A DNA stretch of 64,000 nucleotides from Profftia lariciata (GCF_020541265.1 NZ_CP045925.1:372001-436000), one strand, 5' to 3'. Positions 9,776-21,010 are shown, numbered from the stretch's first letter. Notes: a model not told the origin generated them from the sequence alone. Numbers and translations: made by a program.

Positions 9776-11373
9776 TAATTTATTATTCTGTAATATTTAT
9801 TATCATAGTTAATAGATAATTAATTTAATTTTTTATAAAATATCTTAGTATATTTATAATTAATATAATAAACATTCTGTGTTGAGTTTATCTAAAAATA
9901 TAATGATTTAGAGGTATAAAATATAATTATAAATTTCTATATTTTTATTATTATTTAATAATAATCTAATGCTCAAAATTTAAGTTTTTTAATTTATAAT
10001 TTATATAAATAAAATTTTTAATAATAACATGATAATAATAAATTGATTAATTATCTAGATATTATCAAAATATATTAAATACGCATTATTTAAAAATTAG
10101 CAATTATTATAGATAATGCTCATTGCTAAAAATTTGTTTATTATACGTATAACGTAATACATGAAAGTTTTATTGTTTTATTTTTCTTAGTTATTTTATA
10201 ATAGTAAAATTTATTATATATTATATTATTTGAAAATTTTTTTAAAAAAATAATATTGAATAATTCAATAAATAATATTTTGTATATTAGCATATATTAT
10301 TATATTAATAATTATTATATACGACTATATAAACACTATAAAATATAATTAATAATCATAGTACTTTAATAAGTCAAGACAATATCTATATTAACTTGAA
10401 TTGTATTTTTAATATATATCATGTTATAAAATAAATGTAATAATAGCAACAGTTACATAAAATAGATAGTTAATTATTATATAGTAGGATTATATATTAC
10501 ATAAATAATATATTAACAAAATAATATTATTATTGTATAATATACTTTATGTTAGTTAGTTATTTTAATTAAAATAACATTGTTTAAAATGCTTAAATAA
10601 TAATTATATTAATTACAATAAACGTATTTTGTAATACAAAGTATATCAAGCATGTTATATTAATAAGTTATAATTTATACTTATTATAATAAGTATTATT
10701 AATAATATTAATTATTAAAAATAATTAATTATCTATTTAGTATAAGTTTATATATTGTATTTATAACTTTATTAAAAAATTTAATAAAATACATTATACA
10801 ATGTATATGATTACTATAGGAAGAAAAAATATTTTCTTGATATATATTACATTATAATAAGTATATTTATTATTTTATTATTTGTTAGATACAATACTTT
10901 TATTATTACTTGATAATATAGGAACTTATCATATTAGATAGACAATTATTGTTAATACATTATTTATATATATCTAATATAAAATTAAATTGATAATTAT
11001 TTATAATGTTTTTAATTAATTAGTTATTAAGTATTAATATTTAATATATTAATACTACAATCATTTTATTATTAACACATAATTATTTTAGTTATAAATC
11101 TTGTAATAATATCACTAATAAATATTTTATTAGTAAATAGTGCACAATATATTTATATAATAGTCTATTAAATAATTTAAGTTATTTTATTAATTTAACT
11201 TATATTAATGAATACAATCTAATTTTATATAAATTTTACATTCATATTAATGATAATATCTTTTTTAAAGATTTAATATATTAAATATTACTATAATTTT
11301 AAATTAAATACATTTTATTTATAAATAAATAATTATTTTTAATAAATTATAAAGTTATAAAATAATCTTTATT
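9776..11373. other. 1.6-kb AT-rich gap at the mutT/yacG/zapD position
   Basis: In E. coli mutT follows secA, and zapD and yacG follow coaE on the opposite strand, filling about this length. Here there is no open frame or recognisable relic; the DNA is almost entirely A and T. The size and flanks suggest the three genes were eroded in place, which is inference. Confidence 0.5.
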
Positions 11374-11979
11374 CTATGAATATTGTACCGTTAGATTTAA
11401 ATAATAACTATGGAGTATGAGAACATATGATGTTATACTTTCATAATATCCGTTATTATTAATGATATCATCAGCATATAATAAGCGCTGAATACGCGTA
11501 GTTTGTACTGATAAAATCTTTTTAACTTGTTTACGAGAAATATTATCTCTCATAATAATTCTTTTAATCTGTAACTTTGGATCAATATCAACAACTAATA
11601 CACGTTGTGCGTGCGAGAATAGTTGTTTTTCAATTAATAAAGGAATAACCCATAAAATATAAGGAGCATCAATTTCTATTATTTGGCGTTGAGTTTCTTT
11701 ATAAATTAAAGGATGTAGTAAATTATTTAACCATATTCTTTTATACGGTTTATTAAAAATAATTTTTCTTAGTGCAGTTCGATTAAGTCCTCCATCTTTT
11801 AATAAAATATTAGAGCCAAATTTATCTGCAATTTGTTTGATTACTGGACTACCAATGCTAACTATTTGTCTAGCAATAATATCTGCATCGATTATAGGTA
11901 CTCCTAATCTTCTAAAAGCTTCTGAAACAGTACTTTTACCACTTCCAATGCCTCCTGTTAATGCTACTATATAAGTCAT
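11374..11979 (-). CDS. coaE: Dephospho-CoA kinase
   Basis: CoaE phosphorylates the ribose 3'-hydroxyl of dephospho-CoA, the last step of coenzyme A synthesis. The 201-residue product (E. coli 206) starts MTYIVALTGGIGSGKSTV with an intact P-loop. It keeps DADIIARQIV (adenine and substrate side), the LLHPLI segment, the YILWVIPLLIEKQLF lid region and RVLVVDIDP. The C-terminal tail is slightly shortened. It is convergent with secA across an eroded gap, as in E. coli where mutT, yacG and zapD intervene. The product makes an essential cofactor, which fits its retention. Confidence 0.96.
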   Translation of the reverse strand: MTYIVALTGGIGSGKSTVSEAFRRLGVPIIDADIIARQIVSIGSPVIKQIADKFGSNILLKDGGLNRTALRKIIFNKPYKRIWLNNLLHPLIYKETQRQIIEIDAPYILWVIPLLIEKQLFSHAQRVLVVDIDPKLQIKRIIMRDNISRKQVKKILSVQTTRIQRLLYADDIINNNGYYESITSYVLILHSYYLNLTVQYS

Positions 11980-12402
11980 AAAAAACTCGTATTTAATAAC
12001 TTTAAAATATATTTGTTTTATTAAAATATAACTTTTAGTGTTCTATATTAAACATCAATATAATTAATAATTAAGATTTGCAATATGTTACTTTAGTATT
12101 TAATAGCATTGAGGATTAAAACATAGTATATAATTGATAATGTTATTTATTATAATAGTTTTATGTATATTTGTATAGAGTATATATAAATAAATAAACT
12201 TTTAATTATAAAGTAAAAGTTTATTTATATTTTTATTATTAATTTAATAGTAATTTTAATAAAAAATTTAATTTTTTATTTTATCCAACATATTGTATAA
12301 AAATAATTTTTTAAGTATAAATATGATGTAATTCCATTAAAAAAGTTTTCTACTTAATAAGTATAACTGAATTTATTTTTTACTAAAATAAAAGGCATGA
12401 AA
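11980..12402. other. Intergenic region between divergent coaE and tmaR
   Basis: These 423 bases are AT-rich and hold no gene I can support. In E. coli guaC lies beyond coaE; no guaC similarity was seen. Promoters for both divergent genes must lie here, but no hexamer pair stands out from the AT background. Confidence 0.5.
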
Positions 12403-12726
12403 ATGGAACATATAAATAAGCTTACTTTTCAAAATGTTATAGATTGTGTACGTATATTTCGTCGTAAAAATAAACTACAACGTGAAATCTTAGATAATGA
12501 AAAAAAAATTCGTGATAATCAAACACGTATATTATTGCTACATAATATTCGTGAGTATATTAAACCGAGTATGAATATTGACGCTATTCAGGCAATCATT
12601 GATGATATGTGTAGTAATTATGAAGATCGTGCCGATGATTACATTATTCAGAATGCAGATCTCTCAAGAGAACGTCGAGAATTATCTAAAAAATTAAAAA
12701 CATTAGGAGAAAGAGAATCTAAATAA
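12403..12726 (+). CDS. tmaR: PTS regulator / polar protein TmaR (YeeX family)
   Basis: The product aligns along its length with E. coli YeeX, now called TmaR, a small pole-localised protein reported to sequester enzyme I of the sugar phosphotransferase system. Conserved blocks include FRRKNKLQRE, EKKIRDNQ, YIKPSM, YEDRADDYII and LSRERRELSKKLK. The tyrosine equivalent to E. coli Tyr72, described as needed for clustering, is present as Tyr73. It is a charged, probably coiled-coil protein of 107 residues. Two in-frame ATGs exist (12397 and 12403). AAAGG at 12391-12395 is correctly spaced only from the second, which I choose. Retention of such a regulator in an eroded genome is unexpected. Confidence 0.93.
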   Translation: MEHINKLTFQNVIDCVRIFRRKNKLQREILDNEKKIRDNQTRILLLHNIREYIKPSMNIDAIQAIIDDMCSNYEDRADDYIIQNADLSRERRELSKKLKTLGERESK

Positions 12727-12739
12727 TTTACTTTATATC

Positions 12740-12763
12740 AAAAATTATATATAATTTTTCTTT
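12740..12763 (+). terminator. Possible AT-only terminator after tmaR
   Basis: A perfect 20-base palindrome (aaaaattata mirrored) lies 14 bases after the tmaR stop and is followed by cttttat. It could form an 8-bp stem with a TATA loop and a T-rich tail. AT palindromes are common in this DNA, so support is modest. Confidence 0.35.
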
Positions 12764-13328
12764 TATATTGATAGATAAAATTTAATAAGATTTTTTATAC
12801 TTAATAAAAATATTATAAATAGTATTTATATATAAATTATTTAAAATACATTAACGTCTATAGTAATATAATATTATATATATTATATTACTATGCTAAA
12901 TACTTGCTACAAATTTTGTTTAAAATAAATATACTTATATTTAATACATATTAGATTATTTATAGTATAAATATGTAAATATACTTGATTTATAAATATA
13001 AATTATTAATTTAATATTCTCTTATTCTAGGATTGAAATAAATTATTATTAAATAATTACTAATTTGTAATAACAAAAATAATTATAACATATTATTTTA
13101 TATAATGTGATGATATATACTATCATAGTATAACAATTAATTATTTTATATGGACTTAACATAAGATTAATTAAAAAATAACTATTTTGTAGAAAACTAT
13201 ATTATATATAAATATAGTATGCTTAACTATTATCGTGCATAAGACTTACTTAAATTTCTTTATATAAAGAAAAATATCATTGTTTTTGAATAAGATTTGT
13301 AATTATTAATAATGATACTTTTACTATT
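12764..13328. other. AT-rich gap before tRNA-Asn
   Basis: I see no coding sequence, relic or clear regulatory site in these 565 bases. Confidence 0.5.
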
Positions 13329-13404
13329 TGGCTCCTCTGACTGGGCTCGAACCAGTGACATACGGATTAACAGTCCGCCGTTCTACCAACTGAACTACAG
13401 AGGA
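13329..13404 (-). tRNA. tRNA-Asn (GTT)
   Basis: The minus strand reads as a complete 76-base tRNA, nearly identical to E. coli tRNA-Asn. The acceptor stem is TCCTCTG/CAGAGGA, the D-arm contains AGTTCAGTTGGTAGA, the anticodon loop is CTGTTAA with GTT, and the T-arm is CTGGTTCGAGCCCAG. The 3' CCA is encoded (13329-13331). It stands alone, with more than 500 bases of AT-rich DNA on each side. Confidence 0.98.
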
Positions 13405-14963
13405 ATATTTTAAATGACTAATAAAATACAATTTATATTATAATATAATATTTTATTACAGTTTACAACAAAATATTTTATATATAATTAATTAATAATA
13501 AGCAAAAACTAAATATATAATAAATAATATACTATTAAAAGTATATCATGATTTTTAATACATTAGTACTTACTATAACAAATTATTATTTTAGTTATAT
13601 AAAAATATATAAAATTTAAATTATTTGATAGTATATTATTTAATATTAAATATACTTTCTTGTTATTATTCTAATCATATTAGATTATCTTTAATTATTG
13701 ATCTAAAGTATTAGATATTTTATATTATCTATTTCATAGTTTTTTAAATTATATTATATTTTTATATCTTATTATAACAATACTATTGTATATATTTTAT
13801 TAACATACACACATTATTAATTAATAAATTAACAATACTTTTATTAAAAAATAGATATATATAAAAATATAATACATCTAACTTCATGATCTTTTTTTAT
13901 CAAACAGATAATTTTATATAAAAGATTTATGATATATAAAACTAATATATTTAATATACTTTTTATGCTAAAATCATATACACAATAAATAATATAATAA
14001 TATTATTTATTGTTAACTCTACTTGTAATATTGTAGATTATTTTAATAATAAATAATTTTTATTCATTATAAATAAGTATGTAATATAGTAAATAATATT
14101 TGATTAAACGCATAATAAATTTAAAATTTAGATTTTACTAAATTATAATTTTAACTGAGTTAATGAAAATTAATCAACATAGTAAAATACTATTTATAAA
14201 ATATTTTTTATTATTATTTTTATTATAAATTTGAATTTTATAATCAATAATTAACATTAAAAATGTTTTATGTTTTTATAGACAGATACAATATTAAAAG
14301 TAATAATAAATAGTTTATATCACTTAGAATAAAAATTCTAATAAATAGTATATATATTTTTAATAACTAAAAATTTTAATTTTTAAGAGTTATTGTTAGA
14401 TATATTAAATATATTAATAATACAGTCAAAATATTCTTGAGAAGTATTATAATAATTAGTTATTAATTAATATAATATGATGTATAAAATCATGTACAAA
14501 ATTATAAAATAACAACTATTTAATTAATAATTATTGCTTTAATTAACATCAAATTATATTATAGATATAATTATATCTATTATTTTATATAAAAGATAAA
14601 TTTTTTATGGTAGTTGCATTATTTAACAAAATTTAAAAAATATTTTTATTTAGCAGTTATTTTATAATTAAATTTAATCAATGTTTATTATATTTTAATA
14701 ATGCTTGAGACAATTAAATAATTATTTATTTTATGTTTTTTATTTATTAAAATTAATAAAATAGATATAATACCATTATATGGTATTAGTAGAATATTAT
14801 GAATATTAATTTTTATTATATAATATCTATATAGATAAATTATCTTAATTATTATATCATTTTATTATCAATAAGTTAACTAATTTTTTATTAAAATAAT
14901 AATATATACAATTATAGTGCCTTATATAAGTAAAGAATTAAAATATAAACTAATTAATAATTT
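13405..14963. other. 1.56-kb AT-rich gap
   Basis: No gene or recognisable relic was seen. The stretch is almost entirely A and T with many short direct and inverted AT repeats. Confidence 0.5.
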
Positions 14964-17900
14964 ATGCTTAAACAAGACAAATTCACATTTCCTCAGCGTT
15001 ATAAATTGCCATCAAAATCTGGAGATATAGTTTCTTTAGGACAATTAACTGGTGCAGCTTATGCTTTAGAATGTGCACATATTGCTGATAAACATTCTGG
15101 TCCTGTAATATTGATTACTTCCAATATACATTCAGCATTGAAGATGCACAATGAAATAAAATATTTTACATCACGTGACGTAATAACTCTATCTGATTGG
15201 GAGACCTTGCCATACGATAGTTTTTCACCTCATAAAAATATTATTTCAGAGCGTCTTTTTAAGTTATATCATCTGCCACAAATGAAATATGGCGTCTTTA
15301 TTATTTCTATTAACAATTTAATGCAACGTGTATGTCCATGTGATTTTATAAATAGCCATTCATTAATTATGCAACAAGGTCAGTTAATATCTCTACAGGA
15401 ATTAATAAAAAAAATTAAACAAGCAGGTTATCGTAGAGTAAATCAAGTAATTGAGCATGGTGAATTTGCGATAAGAGGGACATTAATAGATTTATATCCA
15501 ATGGGTAGCGAAGATCCATATCGTATTGATGTGTTTAATGATACAATCAATATTTTACGTATATTAGATGTTAATTCCCAAAAAACTTTACATGAAATTA
15601 AATCTATTCATTTATTGCCTGCACATGAATTTCCAATTGATAAACATGCAATTCAATTATTTCATAATCAATGGATTAAACATTTTAAAGTATGTCATGA
15701 TCCAAAACATATTTATCAGCAGGTAAGTAAAGGAGTGTTACCAACAGGTATTGAATATTGGCAACCTTTATTTTTTAGTGAGGCTCTATCATCACTATTT
15801 AGCTATTTTCCATGTAATGCATTGTTAATAAATATCGGAAATATTGAGATTGCAGCAAAGCGTTTCTGGTCAGAAATTAATCAATATTATGACGATAAAT
15901 GTGTTGATCCAATGCGTCCACTATTAAAACCAGATAAATTATGGTTACAAGTTGATGAGCTATGTCTTTTACTTAAGACATGGCCACGTATTAATCTAAA
16001 ACATCATTTACTAAATAAAAAAAATAATCATAGTAATTTATATTATCAATCGTTACCTGAGCTGCAAATCAAATCGCAATACAAAAATCCTTTGGATAAT
16101 TTAAAACATTTTATTAATCTTATCAAGGATACTATTGTTTTTATAGTAGCAAGTGAAGGACGTCGTGAAAATTTACTGGAATTATTATCACTAATTAATA
16201 TTAGTCCCTTGCTAATAATGCATCTAGAAGATGTTCAAATAGGTAAAATACATATTATGCAGGGCGTTTCTGAGCATGGATTTATTAATCTAGAGCTTAA
16301 ACTAGTGTTGATATGCGAACAAGATTTACTTGGTAATAATATTATTCAGTATCCTCAAGATAGCAAGAAAAATATTCATACTAATTCTACTATTTGTAAT
16401 TTTAATGAGCTTAATAGTGGTCACTTATTAGTGCATTTAGAGCATGGAGTTGGTCGTTATAATGGAATGATTATATTAGAAATAAATGGAATACAAGGAG
16501 AATATTTAATTCTAACATATGCAGATAATACAAAACTTTATGTACCTATATCCTCTCTTCACCTACTTAGTCGTTATACAGGCATTATCAATGAAAATAC
16601 TCCGTTACATAAATTAGGTGGTAATGTCTGGAATAAAACAAGACAAAAAGCTATTAAAAAAGTACGAGATATAGCTGCTGAATTATTAGATATTTATGCT
16701 CTTCGTGCCACTAAAATAGGATATGCTTTTAAATATAATCATGAAGATTATCAAATGTTTTGCCAGAGTTTTCCTTTCAAAATTACAACAGATCAAAATA
16801 TAGCAATTAATGCTGTACTCAAAGATATGTGTCAACCTTTAGCTATGGACCGTTTGATATGTGGTGATGTTGGTTTTGGTAAAACAGAGGTAGCCATGCG
16901 TGCTGCATTTCTTGCTGTAAATAATAATAAACAAGTAGCAGTATTGGTTCCTACTACTTTATTAGCACAACAACATTATGATAATTTTTGTGATCGTTTT
17001 GCTAATTGGCCAGTACGTATTGAAATGCTTTCCCGTTTTCGTAGTACAAAAGAACAAATAATAATTTTACAAGATACTGTTAATGGTAAAATAGATATTT
17101 TAATTGGTACACATAAACTTTTACACAAAAATATGCAATGGAATAATCTAGCTCTTTTGATAGTTGATGAGGAACACCGTTTTGGTGTACGTCACAAAGA
17201 ACAAATTAAAGCTATGCGTACTGATGTGGATATTTTAACGTTAACCGCCACACCAATACCACGAACACTTAACATGGCAATGAATGGTATGCGTGATTTA
17301 TCTATTATTGCTACTCCTCCAGCACGTCGTCTTGCAGTAAAAACTTTTGTTCGCAAATATAATCCTTTAATTGTACGTGAAGCTATTTTGCGTGAAATTA
17401 CTCGTGGAGGTCAAGTTTATTACTTATATAATGATGTTGAAAGTATAGATAAAGTTGCTAAAAAATTATCTGATCTAGTACCTGAAGCATTTATAAAAAT
17501 TGCTCATGGACAAATGCGAGAACGTGAACTAGAGCATGTTATCAATGATTTTTATCATCAACGTTTTAATGTTTTGATATGTACTACTATTATTGAGACT
17601 GGTATTGATATTCCAAGCGCTAATACCATTATTATTGAGCGTGCTGATCATTTTGGTTTAGCACAACTGTATCAATTACGTGGTCGTGTGGGTCGTTCAT
17701 TTCATCAAGCTTATGCTTATTTATTTATTCCAAGATTAAAAGATATATCTACCAATGCACAGAAACGTATAGAAGCTATTACTTCTTTGGAGAGATTAGG
17801 TGCAGGATTTATGTTAGCGACTCACGACTTAGAAATTCGTGGTGCAGGAGAGTTATTAGGTGACGGACAAAGTGGTCAAATTAGTTCTATTGGTTTTTCT

Positions 17901-18428
17901 TTGTATATGGAGTTATTGGAAAGTACTATTGATTCTCTTAAAAAAGGACAAGAGCCATCATTAGAAGAGATTATGAGTAATCACTCAATTATTGAGATGC
18001 ATATACCTGCTTTGCTACCAAACAATTATATTCCCGATGTAAGTATACGTTTATCATTTTATAAACGTATTGCTAGTGCTAAAAATCATGATCAATTACG
18101 AAATTTAAAAATAGAACTTATTGATCGATTTGGTTTATTACCATGTTTAGGTCATAATTTACTACAAATTACAAAATTTCGTTTAGATGCTATAGAATTA
18201 GGTGTTAGCCGAATAGAATGTCATGAAAAAGGAGGATTTATTGAATTTAGGAATACAAATAATATTAATCCTATATTTTTTATTGAATTATTGCAGAAAA
18301 AATCACATATCTTTAGTGTAGATAGTAAAAACAAGCTGTATTTTATTGCTGATCTTAAAGATTTTACGATACGTTTAGACTTTATATCTAATTTTCTTAT
18401 GCTTTTAAAAATTAATCAAGTAAAATAA
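14964..18428 (+). CDS. mfd: Transcription-repair coupling factor Mfd
   Basis: Mfd removes RNA polymerase stalled at DNA damage and recruits UvrA for nucleotide excision repair. The 1154-residue product (E. coli 1148) is full length. The N-terminal UvrB-like region contains LPYDSFSPHKNI and FAIRGTLIDLYPMGSEDPYRI. The polymerase-interacting domain has VHLEHGVGRYNG near residue 490. The translocase has Walker A GDVGFGKTEVA near 632, DEEHRFGVRHKEQ near 735, TLTATPIPRTLNMA, and motif VI QLRGRVGRS near 905. The C-terminal TRCF domain follows. No ribosome binding site is obvious. Since uvrC is a relic about 2.2 kb away, Mfd may now act mainly on stalled polymerase rather than in excision repair. Confidence 0.97.
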   Translation: MLKQDKFTFPQRYKLPSKSGDIVSLGQLTGAAYALECAHIADKHSGPVILITSNIHSALKMHNEIKYFTSRDVITLSDWETLPYDSFSPHKNIISERLFKLYHLPQMKYGVFIISINNLMQRVCPCDFINSHSLIMQQGQLISLQELIKKIKQAGYRRVNQVIEHGEFAIRGTLIDLYPMGSEDPYRIDVFNDTINILRILDVNSQKTLHEIKSIHLLPAHEFPIDKHAIQLFHNQWIKHFKVCHDPKHIYQQVSKGVLPTGIEYWQPLFFSEALSSLFSYFPCNALLINIGNIEIAAKRFWSEINQYYDDKCVDPMRPLLKPDKLWLQVDELCLLLKTWPRINLKHHLLNKKNNHSNLYYQSLPELQIKSQYKNPLDNLKHFINLIKDTIVFIVASEGRRENLLELLSLINISPLLIMHLEDVQIGKIHIMQGVSEHGFINLELKLVLICEQDLLGNNIIQYPQDSKKNIHTNSTICNFNELNSGHLLVHLEHGVGRYNGMIILEINGIQGEYLILTYADNTKLYVPISSLHLLSRYTGIINENTPLHKLGGNVWNKTRQKAIKKVRDIAAELLDIYALRATKIGYAFKYNHEDYQMFCQSFPFKITTDQNIAINAVLKDMCQPLAMDRLICGDVGFGKTEVAMRAAFLAVNNNKQVAVLVPTTLLAQQHYDNFCDRFANWPVRIEMLSRFRSTKEQIIILQDTVNGKIDILIGTHKLLHKNMQWNNLALLIVDEEHRFGVRHKEQIKAMRTDVDILTLTATPIPRTLNMAMNGMRDLSIIATPPARRLAVKTFVRKYNPLIVREAILREITRGGQVYYLYNDVESIDKVAKKLSDLVPEAFIKIAHGQMRERELEHVINDFYHQRFNVLICTTIIETGIDIPSANTIIIERADHFGLAQLYQLRGRVGRSFHQAYAYLFIPRLKDISTNAQKRIEAITSLERLGAGFMLATHDLEIRGAGELLGDGQSGQISSIGFSLYMELLESTIDSLKKGQEPSLEEIMSNHSIIEMHIPALLPNNYIPDVSIRLSFYKRIASAKNHDQLRNLKIELIDRFGLLPCLGHNLLQITKFRLDAIELGVSRIECHEKGGFIEFRNTNNINPIFFIELLQKKSHIFSVDSKNKLYFIADLKDFTIRLDFISNFLMLLKINQVK

Positions 18429-19639
18429 ATACAACTAATATAAATATGATAAATAATAAAACATTCTTAATATTTATATTATTATTTTATTTATTCATAC
18501 AATTATAGTAAAATTTAAAGTATAAAAACTTAAATTATATTAAGTAATAAACATTATACTTTATATTTATTTAAATATAAATTAATAATTTTTTATAAAA
18601 TAGTGCTTAAATAATTAATTTTATTTATTTGCACAATAAATTATTGTAATCATTATATATAAAATATAAAAGTTTTTTATTAATTAAAAAAATAATTTAT
18701 AAACTATTTTACTAAAAAATTAAGTAATTCTTATTTTAAAAAGAATTTTATAATAAATTATAATTTATATTTTTATGATACATATATTATATATTTTGTA
18801 TACATGTATAATGTAATTATATTTAATATAATCAATAAATAAGATATTTTAAATGCAGACAATCAATTATTTATAAAATAATAAAAAATATTTTATTGTA
18901 TCGTTAATATGCATATTCAAAAAATATTACTTATAATATATTGTACTTATAAGAATTAATTCAGTAATATTTTATATATATAATGATTAGATACTATAGA
19001 AATATTTTATTATTTTCTTATACAAGAAAATAATAAACACCTAATTTTATAAATTAAAAAATTTTATGCTTCTTATATAAGAGAAGATATTTTATAAGTA
19101 ATAATCTACCATTATATTTTTTAACAAAATACTCAGTTAATAGAATTATATTAATTAATATACAATAATATATTGCGCAGATGGCAACTTATTTATTAAA
19201 TGTTTATTGTGTTCATATTTAATATATATTTTATCTAACATACATATTTATGTTATTACTTAATAGCTGTAATTTATTATAAGTTATATTATTAAATTAT
19301 TATATTTACTCTATTTTAAATAGAGTATTAATATTTTGCCACATATAAATATATTATATGTAATATAACTTTTTTAGTAATAGTAAAGTCATTATTATAT
19401 ATAATATTGATTATATTATAAATTTTTTATAAGAAATAATTACTTAATATTAATTTATATAAAAAAATTCTATTTTTGTTACATCGATTATTTAATAATG
19501 TTCTATATTAATTGTAAAATACAAATACTAAATTTTTTTCTTTAAAGGATTGTGTTATTAATTAATATGTAAACTTGTAACTCTTAGTAAATTATAAAAA
19601 TCAATGTATATGTTTGTATTCTTTTATTTTTAAGTATTA
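18429..19639. other. 1.2-kb AT-rich gap
   Basis: No gene, relic or RNA was recognised between mfd and the tRNA cluster. In E. coli the DNA beyond leuZ carries unrelated genes, so no particular gene is expected here. Confidence 0.5.
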
Positions 19640-19726
19640 TGGTACCCGGAGCGGGACTTGAACCCGCACAGCATAAAAGCTAAGGGATTTTAAGTCCCTT
19701 GTGTCTACCAATTCCACCATCCAGGC
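19640..19726 (-). tRNA. tRNA-Leu (TAA)
   Basis: An 87-base class II tRNA on the minus strand resembling E. coli leuZ: acceptor GCCTGGA with TCCGGGT, anticodon TAA within GGGACTTAAAATCCC, a long variable arm, and T-arm GCGGGTTCAAGTCCCGC. CCA is encoded at 19640-19642. It is last in the pgsA-Gly-Cys-Leu order shared with E. coli. Confidence 0.97.
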
Positions 19727-19733
19727 AAAATAA

Positions 19734-19804
19734 AGGCGCGTTCCGGAATCGAACCGGACTAGACGGATTTGCAATCCGTTACATAACCGCTTTGTTAACG
19801 CGCC
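19734..19804 (-). tRNA. tRNA-Cys (GCA), CCA not encoded
   Basis: The 71-base body on the minus strand matches E. coli cysT almost base for base: acceptor GGCGCGT, anticodon GCA within CGGATTGCAAATCCG, and T-arm TCCGGTTCGATTCCGGA. After the discriminator T the DNA reads TTA, not CCA, so the 3' end must be added after transcription. The intact cca gene at 57-58 kb supplies that activity. It lies 7 bases from the tRNA-Leu gene and is probably cotranscribed. Confidence 0.97.
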
Positions 19805-19835
19805 AATATATTTTATCTATATATAATATTTAATA

Positions 19836-19911
<76 letters not shown>

Positions 19912-20068
19912 TTTTTACTTTTAATAAAGGTAATATTATTTATTTTATTAATTGTAATTATTGTATTTTATTATGATTTAATAGTATGATTTTACTTATC
20001 TTACAACATGCGTCAACATTATTTTTTATAATATCATAATTATTTGTTTATATTAAGACATATTATTA

Positions 20069-20617
20069 TCATAATTCAAGTAAATAATTACGTGCAGCTT
20101 TTAAATATTGAAACATTGACCAAAATGTTAATATTGTTGAGACATAAAATGCAACTACGCCCGCTAAAACAACATAACTATCAGGGCGCCATAAAAGTGC
20201 TATTAGCGATAACATTTGAGATACAGTTTTTATTTTACCAATCCATGAAACAGCTATATTATTACGCTTACCAAGTTCTGCCATCCATTCACGTAGTGCT
20301 GAAATAATAATTTCACGGGTAATCATAGTTGCTGCTGGCAGTGTAATCCACCATACGTGATAATATTCAGAAATTAGTACCAATGCTGTAGAAATAATTA
20401 CTTTATCTGCAACAGGATCGAGAAAAGCACCAAAGCGAGTTGTTTGTTTCCATTTACGAGCTAAAAAGCCATCAAACCAATCTGTTATTGCAGCAAATAC
20501 AAAAATAAGTGCACAAACTAAAGGTGTCCAAGTAAATGGTAGATAAAATATTAGAATAAAAAATGGAATTAGAATAATACGAAATAAAGTAAGCAAAGTT
20601 GGTATATTAAATCGCAT
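20069..20617 (-). CDS. pgsA: CDP-diacylglycerol--glycerol-3-phosphate phosphatidyltransferase
   Basis: PgsA makes phosphatidylglycerol-phosphate, the committed step to the acidic membrane phospholipids. The product from the ATG at 20617 is 182 residues, equal to E. coli, and starts MRFNIPTLLTLFR (E. coli MQFNIPTLLTLFR). An ATG at 20641 would add eight non-conserved residues. The CDP-alcohol phosphatidyltransferase signature DGFLARKWKQTTRFGAFLD with PVADK is complete (pattern DG-x2-AR-x8-G-x3-D-x3-D), and several membrane segments surround it. Synteny is conserved on both sides: a uvrC relic upstream and tRNA-Gly, -Cys and -Leu downstream. Confidence 0.97.
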   Translation of the reverse strand: MRFNIPTLLTLFRIILIPFFILIFYLPFTWTPLVCALIFVFAAITDWFDGFLARKWKQTTRFGAFLDPVADKVIISTALVLISEYYHVWWITLPAATMITREIIISALREWMAELGKRNNIAVSWIGKIKTVSQMLSLIALLWRPDSYVVLAGVVAFYVSTILTFWSMFQYLKAARNYLLEL

Positions 20618-20649
20618 GTTTTGAGGTAATGTCTTTTCCATATTTGGAT

Positions 20650-21010
20650 ATTATTGTCTAATTATACTATAATACTTCAACCTTGTATAACTTCTTTTGC
20701 TAAGGTATTAAATATTAAGTATTTTTAGAATTTTAGTTGCTCACTTTTATTAAAGATTTTATCTCTTTTATTTGCTTAAAAACTTAGTAGCTCTTCTATT
20801 TAACTACTCTAATAATCTTAAGTAAAGTAACATTACAAATGTTAACATATTTTTATGATGAGTAATAATAACATAGTGATGAAAATTATTACGAATATTG
20901 TGTATAAGATTTAAAATAAAACACTTTAATAATAAAAAAATTTATTTTCTAAATACAAAAATATTTTTGTTTTTACTTGTTAGTACTATCATTAGTAATG
21001 AATAATAGTA
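20650..21010 (-). pseudogene. uvrC: Relic of excinuclease subunit UvrC (3' part recognisable)
   Basis: uvrC precedes pgsA in E. coli. On the minus strand just upstream of pgsA, codons around 20850-20915 give LIHNIRNNFHHYVIITHHK. This aligns residue by residue with the UvrC segment VIQHIRDESHDHAIGGHRK. Further on, with several stops, come fragments like LLE...RRATKFLSK and LSKRSYTRLKYY, fitting the C-terminal helix-hairpin-helix region SLETIEGVGPKRRQMLLK and ISQGLAEKIFWSL. Many stops rule out function. The relic may extend towards 22.4 kb, the size of an intact uvrC, but I cannot align that part. UvrC makes the dual incisions in excision repair. Confidence 0.75.

Noticed and set aside
20044..20307. 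Open frame on the plus strand opposite pgsA
   Set aside because: It overlaps the conserved pgsA gene, resembles no protein family, and is an antisense shadow. The same applies to open frames opposite or inside ftsZ (4115-4333, 4390-4575), lpxC, secA, gnd (23961-24200), clpX, murJ, cca and pmbA.
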